From assembly GCA_024699855.1 (NCBI GenBank), contig JAMPIQ010000002.1, positions 15,438,001 to 15,502,000 on the forward strand: a DNA stretch of 64,000 bases, read 5' to 3'. The notes beneath the pieces were generated by a model that worked only from the letters and a program-made list of their open reading frames with translations, was not told where the DNA came from and did no database searches. Below are positions 9,861-21,594 of the stretch, in pieces. The first letter of the stretch is position 1; the number at the start of each line of letters is the position of its first letter. A program made the translations under genes and the position numbers. This stretch comes from Aphelenchoides besseyi. Taxonomy: Eukaryota; Nematoda; Chromadorea; Rhabditida; Aphelenchoididae.

Positions 9861-12800
9861 TTATCGAGTTTGTGAGTGCATTCTTCTGGCCATCAAATAA
9901 GAAGTGATTGGACGAAGTACAGCTCCATGTTTGGAAGCATCGCGTTGATAGTCCTACAAACGTGTATTTCAATTCGTTACTCTAAAAGAGAACTTACACG
10001 CAAACGACGTTTCAACACTTGTTTCTTTTCTTTGATCTTTTCGCTCTCTTGTTGCTCCTTGATGATACGTTCGGTTTCAGTCAAAGCGTCGATCTGAAGG
10101 TTGAAGAGTTGAGAACCTCTTTGTACATAAATTTTACCTTTCGACTAACAACAAAAGCTCTTTTTCTTTTGTCAGTCCCAATTGGCCGTGAGTATTTCAA
10201 CAATGCCATCAAACGATCTTTTGGTTGAAGCGAAAGCTCGAGCATCAAAATGACTTGGGCCCACTGAACGGCGTAATCATGGAAACGGGATCACCACTCA
10301 CCTGACGTTTCCATTCTTTTTGGGTGCGATAGATCAGTTCGTAGGTCCGTGTCATCATTGCGATCAGAAGATTAAACTGCATGAGACTTACGAACATTTC
10401 GAAAATCACAAACAAAACTTTTCCGAGAACAACCATTTCCTTTACTGAGCATCCGTTCAACTCGCGATACATGACCGTGAACTCGCCGATTGTAGAAATG
10501 AATAAGCGAAGCATCGACTCTACGGGATTGGCCATGATATTCTCGCGTTTCTTCAATACGTCTATCGCTGTGGAGTTGCCTGGAATGTAAGAAATGGATT
10601 TGCGGTTCTTTCAACTCACCGTGATAGAATTCGCTGATTCGATAGTATTCCGCATTGTCAACTCGTTCGCATGCCAAAAAGATCAAATAGAAACCCTGCG
10701 AGAAGCCCATGACAAAAATTAAGTAAATCATGAAAAAACGTATGATATCGCGCGTGATGATCATGTAGACCATTAAGACGAACGGTCCAACAAACTTGAT
10801 AGCTCGGCAATAGTAGAGAAAATGAAGGGTGGTCATCAGAACGGCAATTAAACTCAACGTGTTATCAACGGTAACAAATCCATTTATACCGCAACCAAGT
10901 CGAATTGGCACAATACACAAAACGATAAGCAACGAAATCTTGTACAGAACTTTAGCTGGAAATGAGCGCTAAACAACAGAACAGTAGTTTGTATGGAAAT
11001 CACAACTCACCAAAACTTGCCACCAACGTTTTTTCCCAATACTTCGAATGTCCAGTACCTCAGAAACTAATTGAAATAGAACCATTGTTACAACTAACAG
11101 CTCAGAAATCATACGAATCTGTTGAGTTCTTGTTCAATAAAACAAAAATTTTATGACTCACGTATCCTTGATATCCGAAATTTGCGTAATTCCACAGCGG
11201 ACATTCACGTTTGTTAATGGTAAAATATCTACTCACGGCATCTGGTAACCCGACGGTTTCAAACACCGACCCCAACGACGTCGTGTAATATCCAACATAA
11301 GTTCCGTTCGGATTTACTGCCGGATTAAATGTTCCGCCGTTCGCAAGCATCGTTTCTGTTGGTATAAGTGAGGGGCTAATCGAAAATGGCCGACACATGA
11401 ACGCCATGAAGAAACAAACGTAATAGAAAGAAAAGGCCGAGAATGAAACGATCCATCTAAAAGTTTTCGAATGAGAAATACGAGCGGTATTATCACAACC
11501 GTTGTCTTCCAAATGCCTTCCATTTGGCTTGAAGTAGTTCTTCTACAAGTCCATCGAGAAGATCCAAGTGCTCGTTACTCTCCTGAAGTCATAAATTATA
11601 CTCTAATCCAATCACCCAACTTACTCCGTATACAATCAACGACAATCCCGAGTCCTCATTCAGCTCGCCGGTCTCTTGATTAATGGTGTCGAGTTTAGCC
11701 AATGGAAATGCGGTACTTGCGGCATCCCCGTATTGCCAAATAACGTCACTTTCCAACTTTAAAATCTGTTCGAACATTCGTTTCTTTGCGAGTTTTGCGG
11801 CGAGTGTCAGTGGAGTCAGATTCTGTTTGTTCATCACTTGAAGTCGAGCCCCGGTCTCATATGCCAAACGAAACATGTCCTGAAAGTTTGAACGTTTTAA
11901 TGACTTTTCCAATCATTTTACCAAGTTTTCGTGAATTACGGTCATGTGCAAAACCGTATTCCCATTCGTGTCCTGAGCATTCGGATCGGCTTTTTTGGCA
12001 AGCAGAATTCGATAGCAATCTTCTTGATTTGTACATGCGGCGAACGCCAAAGGATATTCTCCAAAATACATTTTCCTACAACAATTTACATATCGAGAGA
12101 TATCTTGCCATTACCCCGAATAGTTTGTATTCAATGCGACTTCAACGTATTCGTGCTCCAACGAATCGGTGCGACTGCTGACCTGATCGTCCGGACAGAA
12201 ATGTGCTCCGTAGCAACGTTGATTGATATCCGCTCCATTTTGCAATAAATAGTTGACCATTCGAGGATCTTCGTTCACAATTGCTTGATGAAGTGGAGAT
12301 AAGCCTAAAAATTGAACTTGAAGCTGAAATCTTTACAACACGAACCGTAATAGTCTTCCGATGTGAAAATGTCGTTAATGAGTTTGGGATATTGTTCCAA
12401 CATACGCATAGCTAATTTGTTATGCATTGCACCACCCAACATCAGACAACAACCGACCAAGTTTTCTCCCATTTGACCTGAAATGCTAATGATTAAACGA
12501 TGTTAGATGATCACCTCGTTCGTCCAACTTCCACACGACTTCACGATACTTGGCGTCGCCTTTTCCACCTTTGCCACCATCCAATAGTTTCAAAGCTAAA
12601 TATGAGAATGAAAGTTAAACTCCGAGAACTAACCTTTTTTGAGATCCCCTCTGTTGACTTCCTGATTGAAATCGTCCAGAATGTTGGGTCCACTTTTGCC
12701 TTTTCCCTTCTTTCGACTGAACGCTCCAAGACGTTCATTTCGTTCTTTGTTTCGTCGTTTAACCAATTCGGCCACCGACTCCAACTTCCCTTTGCCGCCA

Positions 12801-13056
12801 TTGTACATCATACTCCGCACCTTCGTTTCCATGTAGCCATCGATTAGTGAATAGTCGCCGCTGTTCAACGCGTATCGCATCCACGGAATCAGCTCGCCCC
12901 CACCGTGCATGTCAACCAAATTGTAGATGGCGTAGTGTTTGTCGATGTTGGCTACCGGATTCGAGCCACTTTTGTCACGAGCATTTTGAAAACTCTGACA
13001 ATCGAATAACACGATTTCCAGGTACTTACTTTTCTTGGCTGGTCGCGTGTTTGCAT
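9861..13056 (-). CDS. TRPV channel (OSM-9/OCR type), copy 2
   Basis: Same architecture and intron plan as copy 1. The chosen ATG at 13056 (MQTRDQPRK) joins through a 35-nt intron in phase to the exon leading into DKHYAIYNLVDMHGGGELIP. Ankyrin repeats are at 12.6-11.6 kb; S1 is IVSFSAFSFYYVCFFMAFMC and S5 is FFMIYLIFVMGFSQGFYLIF. The pore region is VESMLRLFISTIGEF, followed by S6 and the TRP-box, identical to copy 1 there. The last exon (DYQRDASKHGAVLRP...) ends at TAA 9861-9863 and matches copy 1's tail spacing. The S5-pore loop is longer than in copy 1. Three blocks are essentially identical to copy 1 at nucleotide level while the rest has diverged. The alternative upstream start (MAVNLFGCYANT) is not conserved in copy 1. 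It could form heteromers with copy 1, as OSM-9 and OCR-2 do in C. elegans. Confidence 0.87.
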
Positions 13057-13943
13057 AACACCCAAATAGGTTGACTGCCAAGTAACTGTATGAATTACCA
13101 CAGTCGACGTCAAGTAACTCTTCGATGATGTGGACTTGAAGATTTCTGTCAAATGCAAAAAACCAAGGACTAGTTGGTGAGAGATATTGGTCGAGAAAAA
13201 TTGAAAACAGGTGAAATTGTTCGTCTTTCTTTTACTGCACCTGTTCATTTAGAGTTGAATATGGTTTGTTTCTTGGTTACTTTTGGTTTTAATGAATTTT
13301 AAATGTTCAAACAAAAATGTCCAAAGATTAATCTCCACAATTAAGGACTCAAAAACGTTGTGTACAGATGAGATTTCGCTAACATCTTCAGTGACCTTTA
13401 ACTTATCATTCAACAAGCTGGAAGAAGCCATGAGCTTCAATCATAAAAACTTGAATCCAAAAGTTTGTAACATCGAGATGTCGATTCTGTCTGGCTTGTG
13501 TCCAACAGATGCAATGAATAAAACCGAACATCAAATTGTTTTCAACTCATTTTCGCTCCCACCACCGAACGTGTTTGAGGCGATCAAATTGCTTAGACGT
13601 CGTCGTACTACGTGTTCCCGTCCGATCAAGTTGTTTCAAGTGTTGGGGCGGACAGTCGGTTTGATGCAGCTGTTTGAAATCACGGGAAAGTTGATCAGTC
13701 GTTTTGCCGCATATGCTCACGTTTAGTCGCAAGGATTAGAAAGCGCTTCCGACACACGTCTTTGTATACGCACATGAAGCATTCAATTGAAAGGGAGATG
13801 AACTGCTAGTTAAGAAAAGAACCAATTTGTCAATTCGAATGTTTACGATTTGTTTTTGATTTGAATTCCATGTCTCGAATATAATCGTTCCGTTTTAACT
13901 TCTTGGTGTTAATGTGCACGTTTTAGCCTTTTGAATTGGCATC
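13057..13943. other. Intergenic, divergent TRPV / PEBP
   Basis: A 147-codon plus-strand ORF (13283-13726) overlaps a minus-strand ORF. Neither shows a domain or conserved splice pattern, so I do not call it. The region should contain the TRPV copy 2 and PEBP promoters. Confidence 0.4.
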
Positions 13944-14632
13944 ATGGGTGATATTGGAGCCGCTTTTACGTCCGCAGAAATCACACCACAAATCGTTCCA
14001 ACAGCACCGCAACAACTTCTCAATGTAAATCACTTCACCTACAAGTCATCAACTTCATATTCTTAGGTCACATTTGAAGGTATTCGTGTTCAGCCGGGTC
14101 AAGAATTGCAAGTGCGAAACCTGAAAAATGCTCCGAGAGTTACACTTCAAGTCGATCCCGAGTCGACCTTCACGTTGGTCATGATTGATCCGGATAATTT
14201 GTCTCGCAAGAACCCTTCCGTTGCGGAATGGTTGCATTGGTTGGTAAGTCCTTTTGTTCGAACCATATAACAAAATGTTCAGGTAACGAACATCCCAGCA
14301 TCCAACATCAACGAAGGCATTAATGGCGGTATATTTCAATAGTTTCAAAATTCACTAACAACCTGTTTAAGGTCAACATCAACAACCCTACGGCTCTCCG
14401 GCTCCACAACCGCGAACCGGCGATCATCGATATGTGATCGTGTTGTTCGAGCATCAGGGTCGACGATTGCAAGTACCCAAATATAACACACGAGCCAAGT
14501 TCAATCTCAAACAGTTCATGGAAAAACACAAATTAGGTAGGACTCTCATATACAACCCCTAAACTTTTAACCATTTATTTAGATGCTCCAATTGCTGGCG
14601 TCTACTTCACCGCCAAGAATCCGCAGCAATGA
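13944..14632 (+). CDS. Phosphatidylethanolamine-binding protein (PEBP/RKIP family)
   Basis: Five exons from ATG 13944 to TGA 14630-14632, all in phase. The full PEBP fold is present: TFTLVMIDPDNLSRKNPS (the D-P-D signature loop), EWLHWLVTNIP, YGSPAPQPRTGDHRYVIVLF (anion-binding pocket His/Tyr), and the C-terminal helix KFNLKQFMEKHKL ending GVYFTAKNPQQ. Length is about 183 aa, normal for the family. PEBPs are cytosolic ligand-binding proteins; vertebrate RKIP binds Raf-1, but the role in nematodes is less defined. An AATAAA lies near 14694. The gene starts a plus-strand run of five genes. Confidence 0.93.
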
Positions 14633-14939
14633 AGTTGATCCACGTTTTGTAGATTTACTGACATTTGAGATCAAAAATGTGCATTTGGATTAGAATAAAA
14701 AGATTGCTACATTGTCACAAATTTGTTCAAAAAGACGTTTACAAGTTACCGAAAAGCTCGAAAACATCCATCTAGCAATTTACTATCGCTTCAACTCCCG
14801 CCTATGTTCTGCATTCTGCAGCGTGTTGAGCGGACGAGTGTGTCGATCAGGCGTAATATTTCGGTCCTTTTGTGATTTAGATTAACAGTGTTGATTAGTG
14901 GTTTTTGGTTTACAATGTAATTGATTAGCCTATTTGATC

Positions 14940-16722
14940 ATGGGTAACATCTTCGGTTTTCTACAAAAACCTTCTGGCGGCTCCTCGACCAATCAAACGG
15001 TCGAAGCTGCAGCCGAGGGCTCGGCGCGAACCTCCGGATTTCCGTTGAATTTGTTGCAATCGCGGAAACGTAAGAGTTTGGACGACTCGCAGAAAGCCGC
15101 TTCATCTCCGACAAAAATTATCAAACTGGACACTCCCAACTACATTTATCGGCGTTTGTTCGTCGACGGTTGTGATTCGGACATAACAGTCACGGCTTTG
15201 AGCAACGAATGGAGACTTCATCGTGTATACCTGGAGCAGTGTGACTACTTTCGTTGCTTCTTTAGCGGTTCGTGGAGCGATTCGTCGACGAATCGAATTC
15301 GACTCGAAGGATTGGATAAACGAATTACGATCGCAGGTACGAGATTTTTCGATTTCTATTTGTTGAGTCTTTAGGATTAAATACTGTGTTCGGATCACTC
15401 TATCAAAATAAGATTACTTTTGATTTGAAAGACATTGGCGGAATCATTTCGTCGGCAACCCTTTTCAATTTGGTAGTCCACGACAATCGCCGATGATCGA
15501 AACTCTTTTGATTTCAGGTCCCGTGTATTGAACGATGCGAAGAGCTGATGCTCAATTCGATTGGTGATTCGAACGTTGTCGACTACTACGAGCTGTCGGC
15601 GTTGTACGGAACGTCCAAATGTCGTGATCGTTGTACTCGCTACATGGCCAACATGTTTTGGCGATTGGCTCGAAATGCCGACTTCTTGAATCAATTGAGG
15701 TAAACGGGATTGGCGTTAAATCGATTTTCAAGTCCTTGTGTTTAGCATCGAATTGTTCGAGATTGTTTTAAGTCAATCGGATCTCTGTGTAACTGAAGGC
15801 GAACGTGACATCTACAATGCAATCAAGAATGTGTGTTTCGACTTTGAATTTTGAGTTCTTGTCCTTTCAGTGGGTTTATATTCATGAGACTGGAACTGTT
15901 GAGTTCACTTTGGAAGAGGTTCACAAATACGTTATGAACAAACCCGATCGTTACTTCTATAAATATGAAAATCTTCTGAAACTTGTTCGTTGGGAGCACT
16001 TGGTCACGGCCGAAAAGACGTTGGCAGTCTTGAAAACTGAGCACATGGTCGACAAAAAACTCCTCTCTGCGGTCATATTCGATCAGTGGACGAGCATGTT
16101 GCTGTACGAAGAGAAACTGGAAATGTAAATCTTGTTTTCATTTTACTTTTCCAATTGCTTTTTAGGATCGAAACAATACCCGATGACATTTTCAGTTTAT
16201 CGTGTCGACGTGTTGGTCGACAAGTTGACGAGGACGTGAGTTGAATTCATCGTACGCTTGTTACTCGGAAGTTTCAGAAGGCATGGCGTTGGAGTGGTTT
16301 TGATTTCGGTTTGGATTTGTTCTTTCGATGTCAATACGGAGTAATATCGATGCTCCGGAATCATTCGCGCGATCTTTCCACTCAATCGCTTTCGGCACGA
16401 AAAAAGTATCGCATACATTATAGGTACGATTTGGACGTTCAGACGTGGTCATGTCTCTGCTGTTTAGATTGGTTGTTCTCAATGAGAATGGCGAACTCGT
16501 CTTCGACAGTTTACGGCAGATTGCTGAGCTGAGTGCCGATCAAGTTCGTTAATTTTAGTCATGAACGAATTGAACTTCGGTTTTCAGAAGGTGTACATCG
16601 GATCTTATGCGTTGAATTTGAAACGTTTTTCTGTCCATTTCTTTTACCTCAGCTCTGTGCCTGCACAAAGTTCACGGGCACATTGGCAACACACGACTGC
16701 GGTGCAAAAGTGTGATGTTTAA
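14940..16722 (+). CDS. gcl-1: Germ cell-less homologue (BTB-BACK, nuclear-envelope Cul3 adaptor)
   Basis: Several exons from ATG 14940 to TAA 16720-16722. The N-terminus begins MGNIFGF (candidate N-myristoylation glycine) with a basic patch SRKRKSLDD, then a BTB domain (YRRLFVDGCDSDITVTALS, LHRVYLEQCDYFRCFFSGSW) matching GMCL1/GCL. A BACK-like helical region follows (VVDYYELSALYGTSKCRDRC; SQSDLCVTEGERDIYNAI). The GCL C-terminal domain is present (WRWSGFDFGLDL; RYDLRLVVLNENGELVFDS in continuing exons). GCL family proteins act at the nuclear envelope, with Drosophila GCL a Cul3 adaptor for Torso degradation in germ-cell formation. The gene looks complete, about 480-500 aa. The symbol is given by family and the species orthologue was not checked. 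Confidence 0.88.
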
Positions 16723-17013
16723 TAACACAATCTTTAGATTTGTTAGTTTAACTACGTAGATTTTCGGAAGCTGCCTAATTGTTCATAGCACATACCGTAC
16801 ATTGTTTTACCGAGTTTTCCTGCACTCCATTGATCTAAACAACCAATGCTTTCCATTTCTCTCGAGGCGCGGTGTTTACTAATAGTATTTACGTTTTTTG
16901 TGCCAATAAATCTTTGTCTTATCAATTGTCGGAGTGTGGTCGCCGGTTTCGTACCGTTGTTTATTGTTGATACCTTTCAAGAGTTTCTAATCGGTCATTT
17001 TGCTGGTTCCGAG

Positions 17014-18142
17014 ATGGCGACCAACACTCCATGGGAACCGGTAATAGCGCTCAAGAACCTAGAACCGTTCGATTGTTTTGTCGAGTACAAGAAGGTTTGT
17101 CGTAGTCTTTGTATTCCTGTATTTTGACTGTTTTTAGGGTAAGAAAGACGAACTGATGCAGTGTGGCGATGAACAGTTTCTGACTGACTACGTTAGAAAA
17201 AGTAAGTTCTAAACTTATGGGATTCAATCGTGTTTTATAGTCATCAAATGGTACACGCGAATGGTCAGTCGGCCAGAAATCGTCAAGTACCAAGTTCCCA
17301 ACTTGGAACGTAAGTAAACGATTAGTTGATAGTGTTTAAATGAGTTGATTTTTAGTACCACGATATGCTGTCATTCGCAATGAGCTCTCAAGTCCGAAAG
17401 TGCAGAACAAGAATGAAGAGTTGGTCTCAATCAAAAACTATCTGGTTGGTTTGTTGTTTTGTAAGCTTAACTTTCTCGAATAGTTTTAGATCAACATAAG
17501 TAGAAGTGCGAGCCCGTTGAAGAAAACGGCCGCCTATTTCAAGATGCGCGACGAAGAGTTTGCGTACGAGCGACGAGTGACAAATCGACGCCAAGAGTTG
17601 GCAAAAACGGTTTTCCCGTCGTTTTCACCCATAATCTGTGCGTTTTTTAGGTGAAGAAAGTGACCAATGAACAAGGCGTGAAGACCATCAACGACAACCA
17701 ATTTCTGTTGTATCATCGTGCATGTACGTTCTTCAATAGATCGCAATTGAACTCAACATCTTTAGGGAACATTTGGAAGTTGATTCAAAAGCAGGCACAA
17801 GAGAACGGCGATGTTCGTATCGTGACAACTGTGACTCAAGTAGGTGAACTGACGAAATAGCTGAAGCCATTTCTTTGATTCCAGGATCCGGAGACAATGT
17901 TTCCGATTCGCAAGTTTTCCGAGATTCTGGTCGACACTCCACCGTTGCCCGCACTCGGCACCTTCGAACGCTATCAGTCGGATGTCGAGAAGTTCAAAGC
18001 GCTTGTTGTCGAACGTAATCCCAAGCTTTTAACGGACAAACAAGATCACGAAATGATTGTTGTTCCATCGATGCGTTACGTTTTCTTTGATGATCCGCCG
18101 AAATGGAGAAAACTTGGTCGTCGATCTCCGTACTACCCATGA
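17014..18142 (+). CDS. Unrecognised multi-exon protein, possibly organellar
   Basis: At least six exons with good GT..AG borders, from ATG 17014 (MATNTPWEPVIALKN) to TGA 18140-18142. Segments include WYTRMVSRPEIVKYQVPN, a basic helix RDEEFAYERRVTNRRQELAK, FLLYHRACTFFNRSQ, DVRIVTTVTQ, and a tail ending in a WRKLGRRSPYYP motif. No transmembrane segment or known catalytic motif is visible. An upstream in-frame ATG (16846) would add a hydrophobic leader, but that stretch is AT-rich and overlaps the upstream intergenic zone. The mix of basic helices and absence of repeats recalls mitochondrial ribosomal or assembly proteins; that is only a guess. It sits between germ cell-less and SAR1 on the same strand. 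Confidence 0.7.
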
Positions 18143-18726
18143 CGACAATCATCGGATTGAGGGGTTTCCAGCCATTGATTTCACATGCTTCTGATTGATC
18201 TTTTAATTTTTGCCATTTCGACCAATCATCCCGAATGGTGTTGTTTTTAAGTTTTCTTCTCCTTCAATTTCTTCCTTCACTGCTAAGCGCCTTAATACAC
18301 TTCTGTTGCCTAATGGTCGTTGTCTGTTGTTGTTATTTGTTGTTGAGTGCATTTGAGAAATGAAAACGTTTAAAAGTGCACGATCGATTGGCCGTAGACG
18401 ACCAATGAGGGAATCATAGTCACATGTTTGTTGTAAACATTCTCGTTTATCCGCGTCGCCGATAAACACATTCCGTGGACAACTGGCAAACCGCGACGGC
18501 CGGACGTCTGTGCGTCTCGTGCGTGGCGCCAGCAAACTGCCCTCACATATCGATTGTCGATGTTAGCGGCGCACTAAACGCATCGTGACGTTGACGTGTT
18601 CGCCAATCGCCTGATTTTTCCATTGCGGCGACAACACTTTTGCCTCCCCCTCCAAGTGGTTGCTGTTTTTGGTCATACGTTTGGTTTTATGTTTGTGCCG
18701 AGTTGATTTGAAAACGTCGCGAAAAA

Positions 18727-19695
18727 ATGTCCTGGATTTTCAATTGGTTTTCCGACGTCTTAAACTATTTGGGTGAGTTGGCGTTTAGATTGTTTTTGTC
18801 TGAAACAACTGAAAAGATTCGCAATCATGTGATTGTCTGACGAGGGCACCCTTCCAACGTTTCGTAACATTGAGGTTTCAGGTCTGACCAAAAAGTCCGG
18901 AAAACTCGTTTTTCTCGGCTTGGACAATGCTGGTAAAACGACTCTGCTGCACATGTTGAAAGACGATCGAATTGCGCAGCACGTACCGACGTTGCATCCA
19001 AGTAAGTTCGTTCATCGACTCAATCGATTGAAAAGGAAAAAGCGGAATCTTTAAAGACAACAGTTCAGATTCAGAGGCTTAATCGGAGTTTTGAATCAAT
19101 AGACTCCAACAGATTTCTTATCGTCTCGTTTCAGCTTCTGAAGAATTGTCGCTCGGAAAGATTCGCTTCACAACCTTCGACTTAGGTGGTCATCAACAAG
19201 GTAATCGGTTTGAACTCGAAATGTTGAACAGTGTATTTTTACAGCTCGTCGCGTATGGAAAGACTATTTTCCGGCCGTTGATGCGATCGTCTTTCTCGTC
19301 GACGTTGCTGATCATGAGCGTATGAATGAGTCAGCAGTGGAGCTGCACAGTTTATTGAACGACGAACAAGTCGCTTCGGCACCAATTTTGGTTCTCGGCA
19401 ACAAAATCGATAAACCGAATGCACTGTCGGAGGATCACTTGAAGCACTATCTTGGCATCACTCAACATACCACCGGCAAAGGTCAGGCGTCGAGATCGGA
19501 GTTGTCATCGCGACCATTGGAAGTCTTTATGTGTTCGGTGAGTTCGACAGTTTCTTTTTCTTTGTTGATTTTTTAGCGATGATCGTGATTAAATCGATTT
19601 CAAGTTGTCACTCAAACATTCATCCGATTTTGCAGGTACTTCGTCGTCAAGGCTACGGCGAAGGTTTCAAGTGGTTGAGTCAGTACTTGGATTAA
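18727..19695 (+). CDS. sar-1: SAR1 small GTPase (COPII coat)
   Basis: Exons from ATG 18727 ([16 protein letters not shown], the SAR1 N-terminal amphipathic helix with STAR-like hydrophobics) to TAA 19693-19695. GTPase motifs: P-loop [11 protein letters not shown], switch I HVPTLHPTSEELS, DLGGH (the SAR1-type switch II with His in place of Gln), NKIDKP and a C-terminal [11 protein letters not shown], ending [14 protein letters not shown]. Length is about 195 aa as expected. SAR1 recruits Sec23/24 at ER exit sites for COPII vesicle budding. Introns are in conserved-looking phases and nothing is odd. Confidence 0.97.
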
Positions 19696-21594
19696 GAGAT
19701 CGTGCCGTTACCAAACGAAGAGGACAAGACATAAAACAACAAACGTTTTCTTCCAACATCAAATCAAAAACTGGTGTATAATGTTTTTCACCGCTCTCCC
19801 TCTTTCTAGTAAGATTCAACCGAAATTCGTAACAATGTTCGTGTTTTGCATCTAAACTATCAAAATAAACCCTGTATTTTTGGAGTTGAATGTGATCGTT
19901 TTGGTTACTCGATTGGCAAACTCAACATTACGAATAATAAGACTAAGAAGACGAATGACGTGAAACGATTGTTCGAGAGCATGAAGAGTCGATGTACATT
20001 CAACGGGCAAAACCCGAAAATTTATGACCGGTTTGAGTCGACGCGAACGCTCTTGGCGCGAGGCCTCTGTTTCTCTCATGTTCATCGTGCCGGTGGTGTA
20101 GGGGCGGAAATACGATTTGGCAGATTTCGTACAAGTTCTTCGTCGAATCGAAAGGAAATAGATCAATTAGTTAAGACAAGTTTGCAGTCTTCTTACCGTA
20201 GCACGTGCCTTCGAATGCGCATTGTAAGTCACGAACACTTGGATTACGAAAGTCTTCTTTTAGACATTTTAAAAGTTTAATGCATTTAAGTTGCTTGAAC
20301 CTGGACTTCTGCACCGAGAGCATGTTTAATGCACGTTCCGTCGCAAACGACCTCTTTAGCCCAAAAGACTTATTGTTTTCAACAACCGGAAAGTCTTAAC
20401 CTTTTGCGGGTTCAAAACTCACTCGACACTTTCCCACAGATTTTTTAGTCATTGCTTCCGTCTTCCGATTATCTTATTATCTTCTTATTGTGTCTTTTCG
20501 CGTGCCAACTCTATGCGATGAATGTTCGACCTCTCCCTGCATAGCGTCGGAATCACACCCGTACAAGGATCTCAAGACAGTTGGAGCGGAAGATGAAGTT
20601 CTCCAAAATGAAATCTTCGCGGCAAAAGTTTGTTTTTTGGACAAACGATAAATGGAAGGAAACTCGGCAAAACGAGCAGAAACTATGTTTTAAAGAAGTT
20701 TGTTCCGTGGCGGTTCCGTTTAATCATAAACGTTTTCGTCTTCCTTCCTCCCTTGGACGTCGCACATCTTTTGCTCCGCTACCCTCACAAAACACATTAC
20801 ATTTTGCGTGTTTGTCAAGACGAGTTTATTGGCCCCGAAGTGTTTCAATGAGAGGGTTATGAACTATGAATGAATTGCTTACAATATTCGGAAGCTTTTG
20901 ATTACTTGGTCTAATAACCGTAGATGCGTGAAACGCAATTTGGATCTTTTTGCGAATGATCTCAACCTTTACCTTAACTTATACAAACATTACGACAATG
21001 AGAGCTTCTGTTCGAGAATGTCGATTGCCACAAGAGAATGTCCCCAGAGAATGAACGTAGTCAAACGACCGTAAAATGGATCACTTCCGCAGACAATGTT
21101 GTCTCCATTTCACGCATGTTATGCGCGACAATTGCCGACCAACTGATCGTCTCTGGAGGATTGCGAAGGACGAGAAAACGAATTTCCGTCGCATCGCAGT
21201 CATACATTTGCGATAAAATCGGCCAATTCGTCGACTCACTTACGTCAACCAACCAAAAGATTTGACGTTCTTTTGCTGAAGTAACTTTGAATGAGCAGGT
21301 GAATTCCTGCGGCTCACAACTTCTGGTTTAACCCTCCACACTTCTTAACAACATTACCGGCTTTTCTCTGGAATTATTCGCACATTCAGTCAACCAAAAC
21401 GATTCTTCTTCACATCTTTGCCGTTTATTGAATCAAAAGCGACTCTTCTTACCGAGCACTTTAGTCACTTGCACACAAATTCAATCATCGATTTCCGTCG
21501 TGGATGGTCGTCGGTCTGCGGAATGTGTTGACGTGAAACAATGTGTTCTACATTCCTGAGAAGCTTCAGTTCATGATCTGATTGTTGCAGGATT
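19696..21594. other. Intergenic region, SAR1 to GABA-B receptor
   Basis: About 1.9 kb containing several 60-140 codon ORFs on both strands, none with recognisable domains or splice support. Includes the SAR1 3' UTR (AATAAA near 19863) and presumably the receptor promoter. I see no RNA gene. Confidence 0.45.

Noticed and set aside
9977..9979. Stop codon as the end of TRPV copy 2
   Set aside because: It lies in a 44-nt intron; splicing to 9950 continues into a tail that aligns with the last exon of copy 1.
13283..13726. 147-codon ORF between TRPV copy 2 and PEBP
   Set aside because: No recognisable motif or conserved exon border; possible but not supportable.
16846..17013. Upstream ATG adding a hydrophobic leader to the gene at 17014
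   Set aside because: The added sequence is AT-rich, not exon-like, and the internal ATG has a better context and codon character.
19846..20280. 144-codon plus-strand ORF after SAR1
   Set aside because: An ORF on the opposite strand covers most of it and no family signature is visible; it includes the SAR1 3' UTR.
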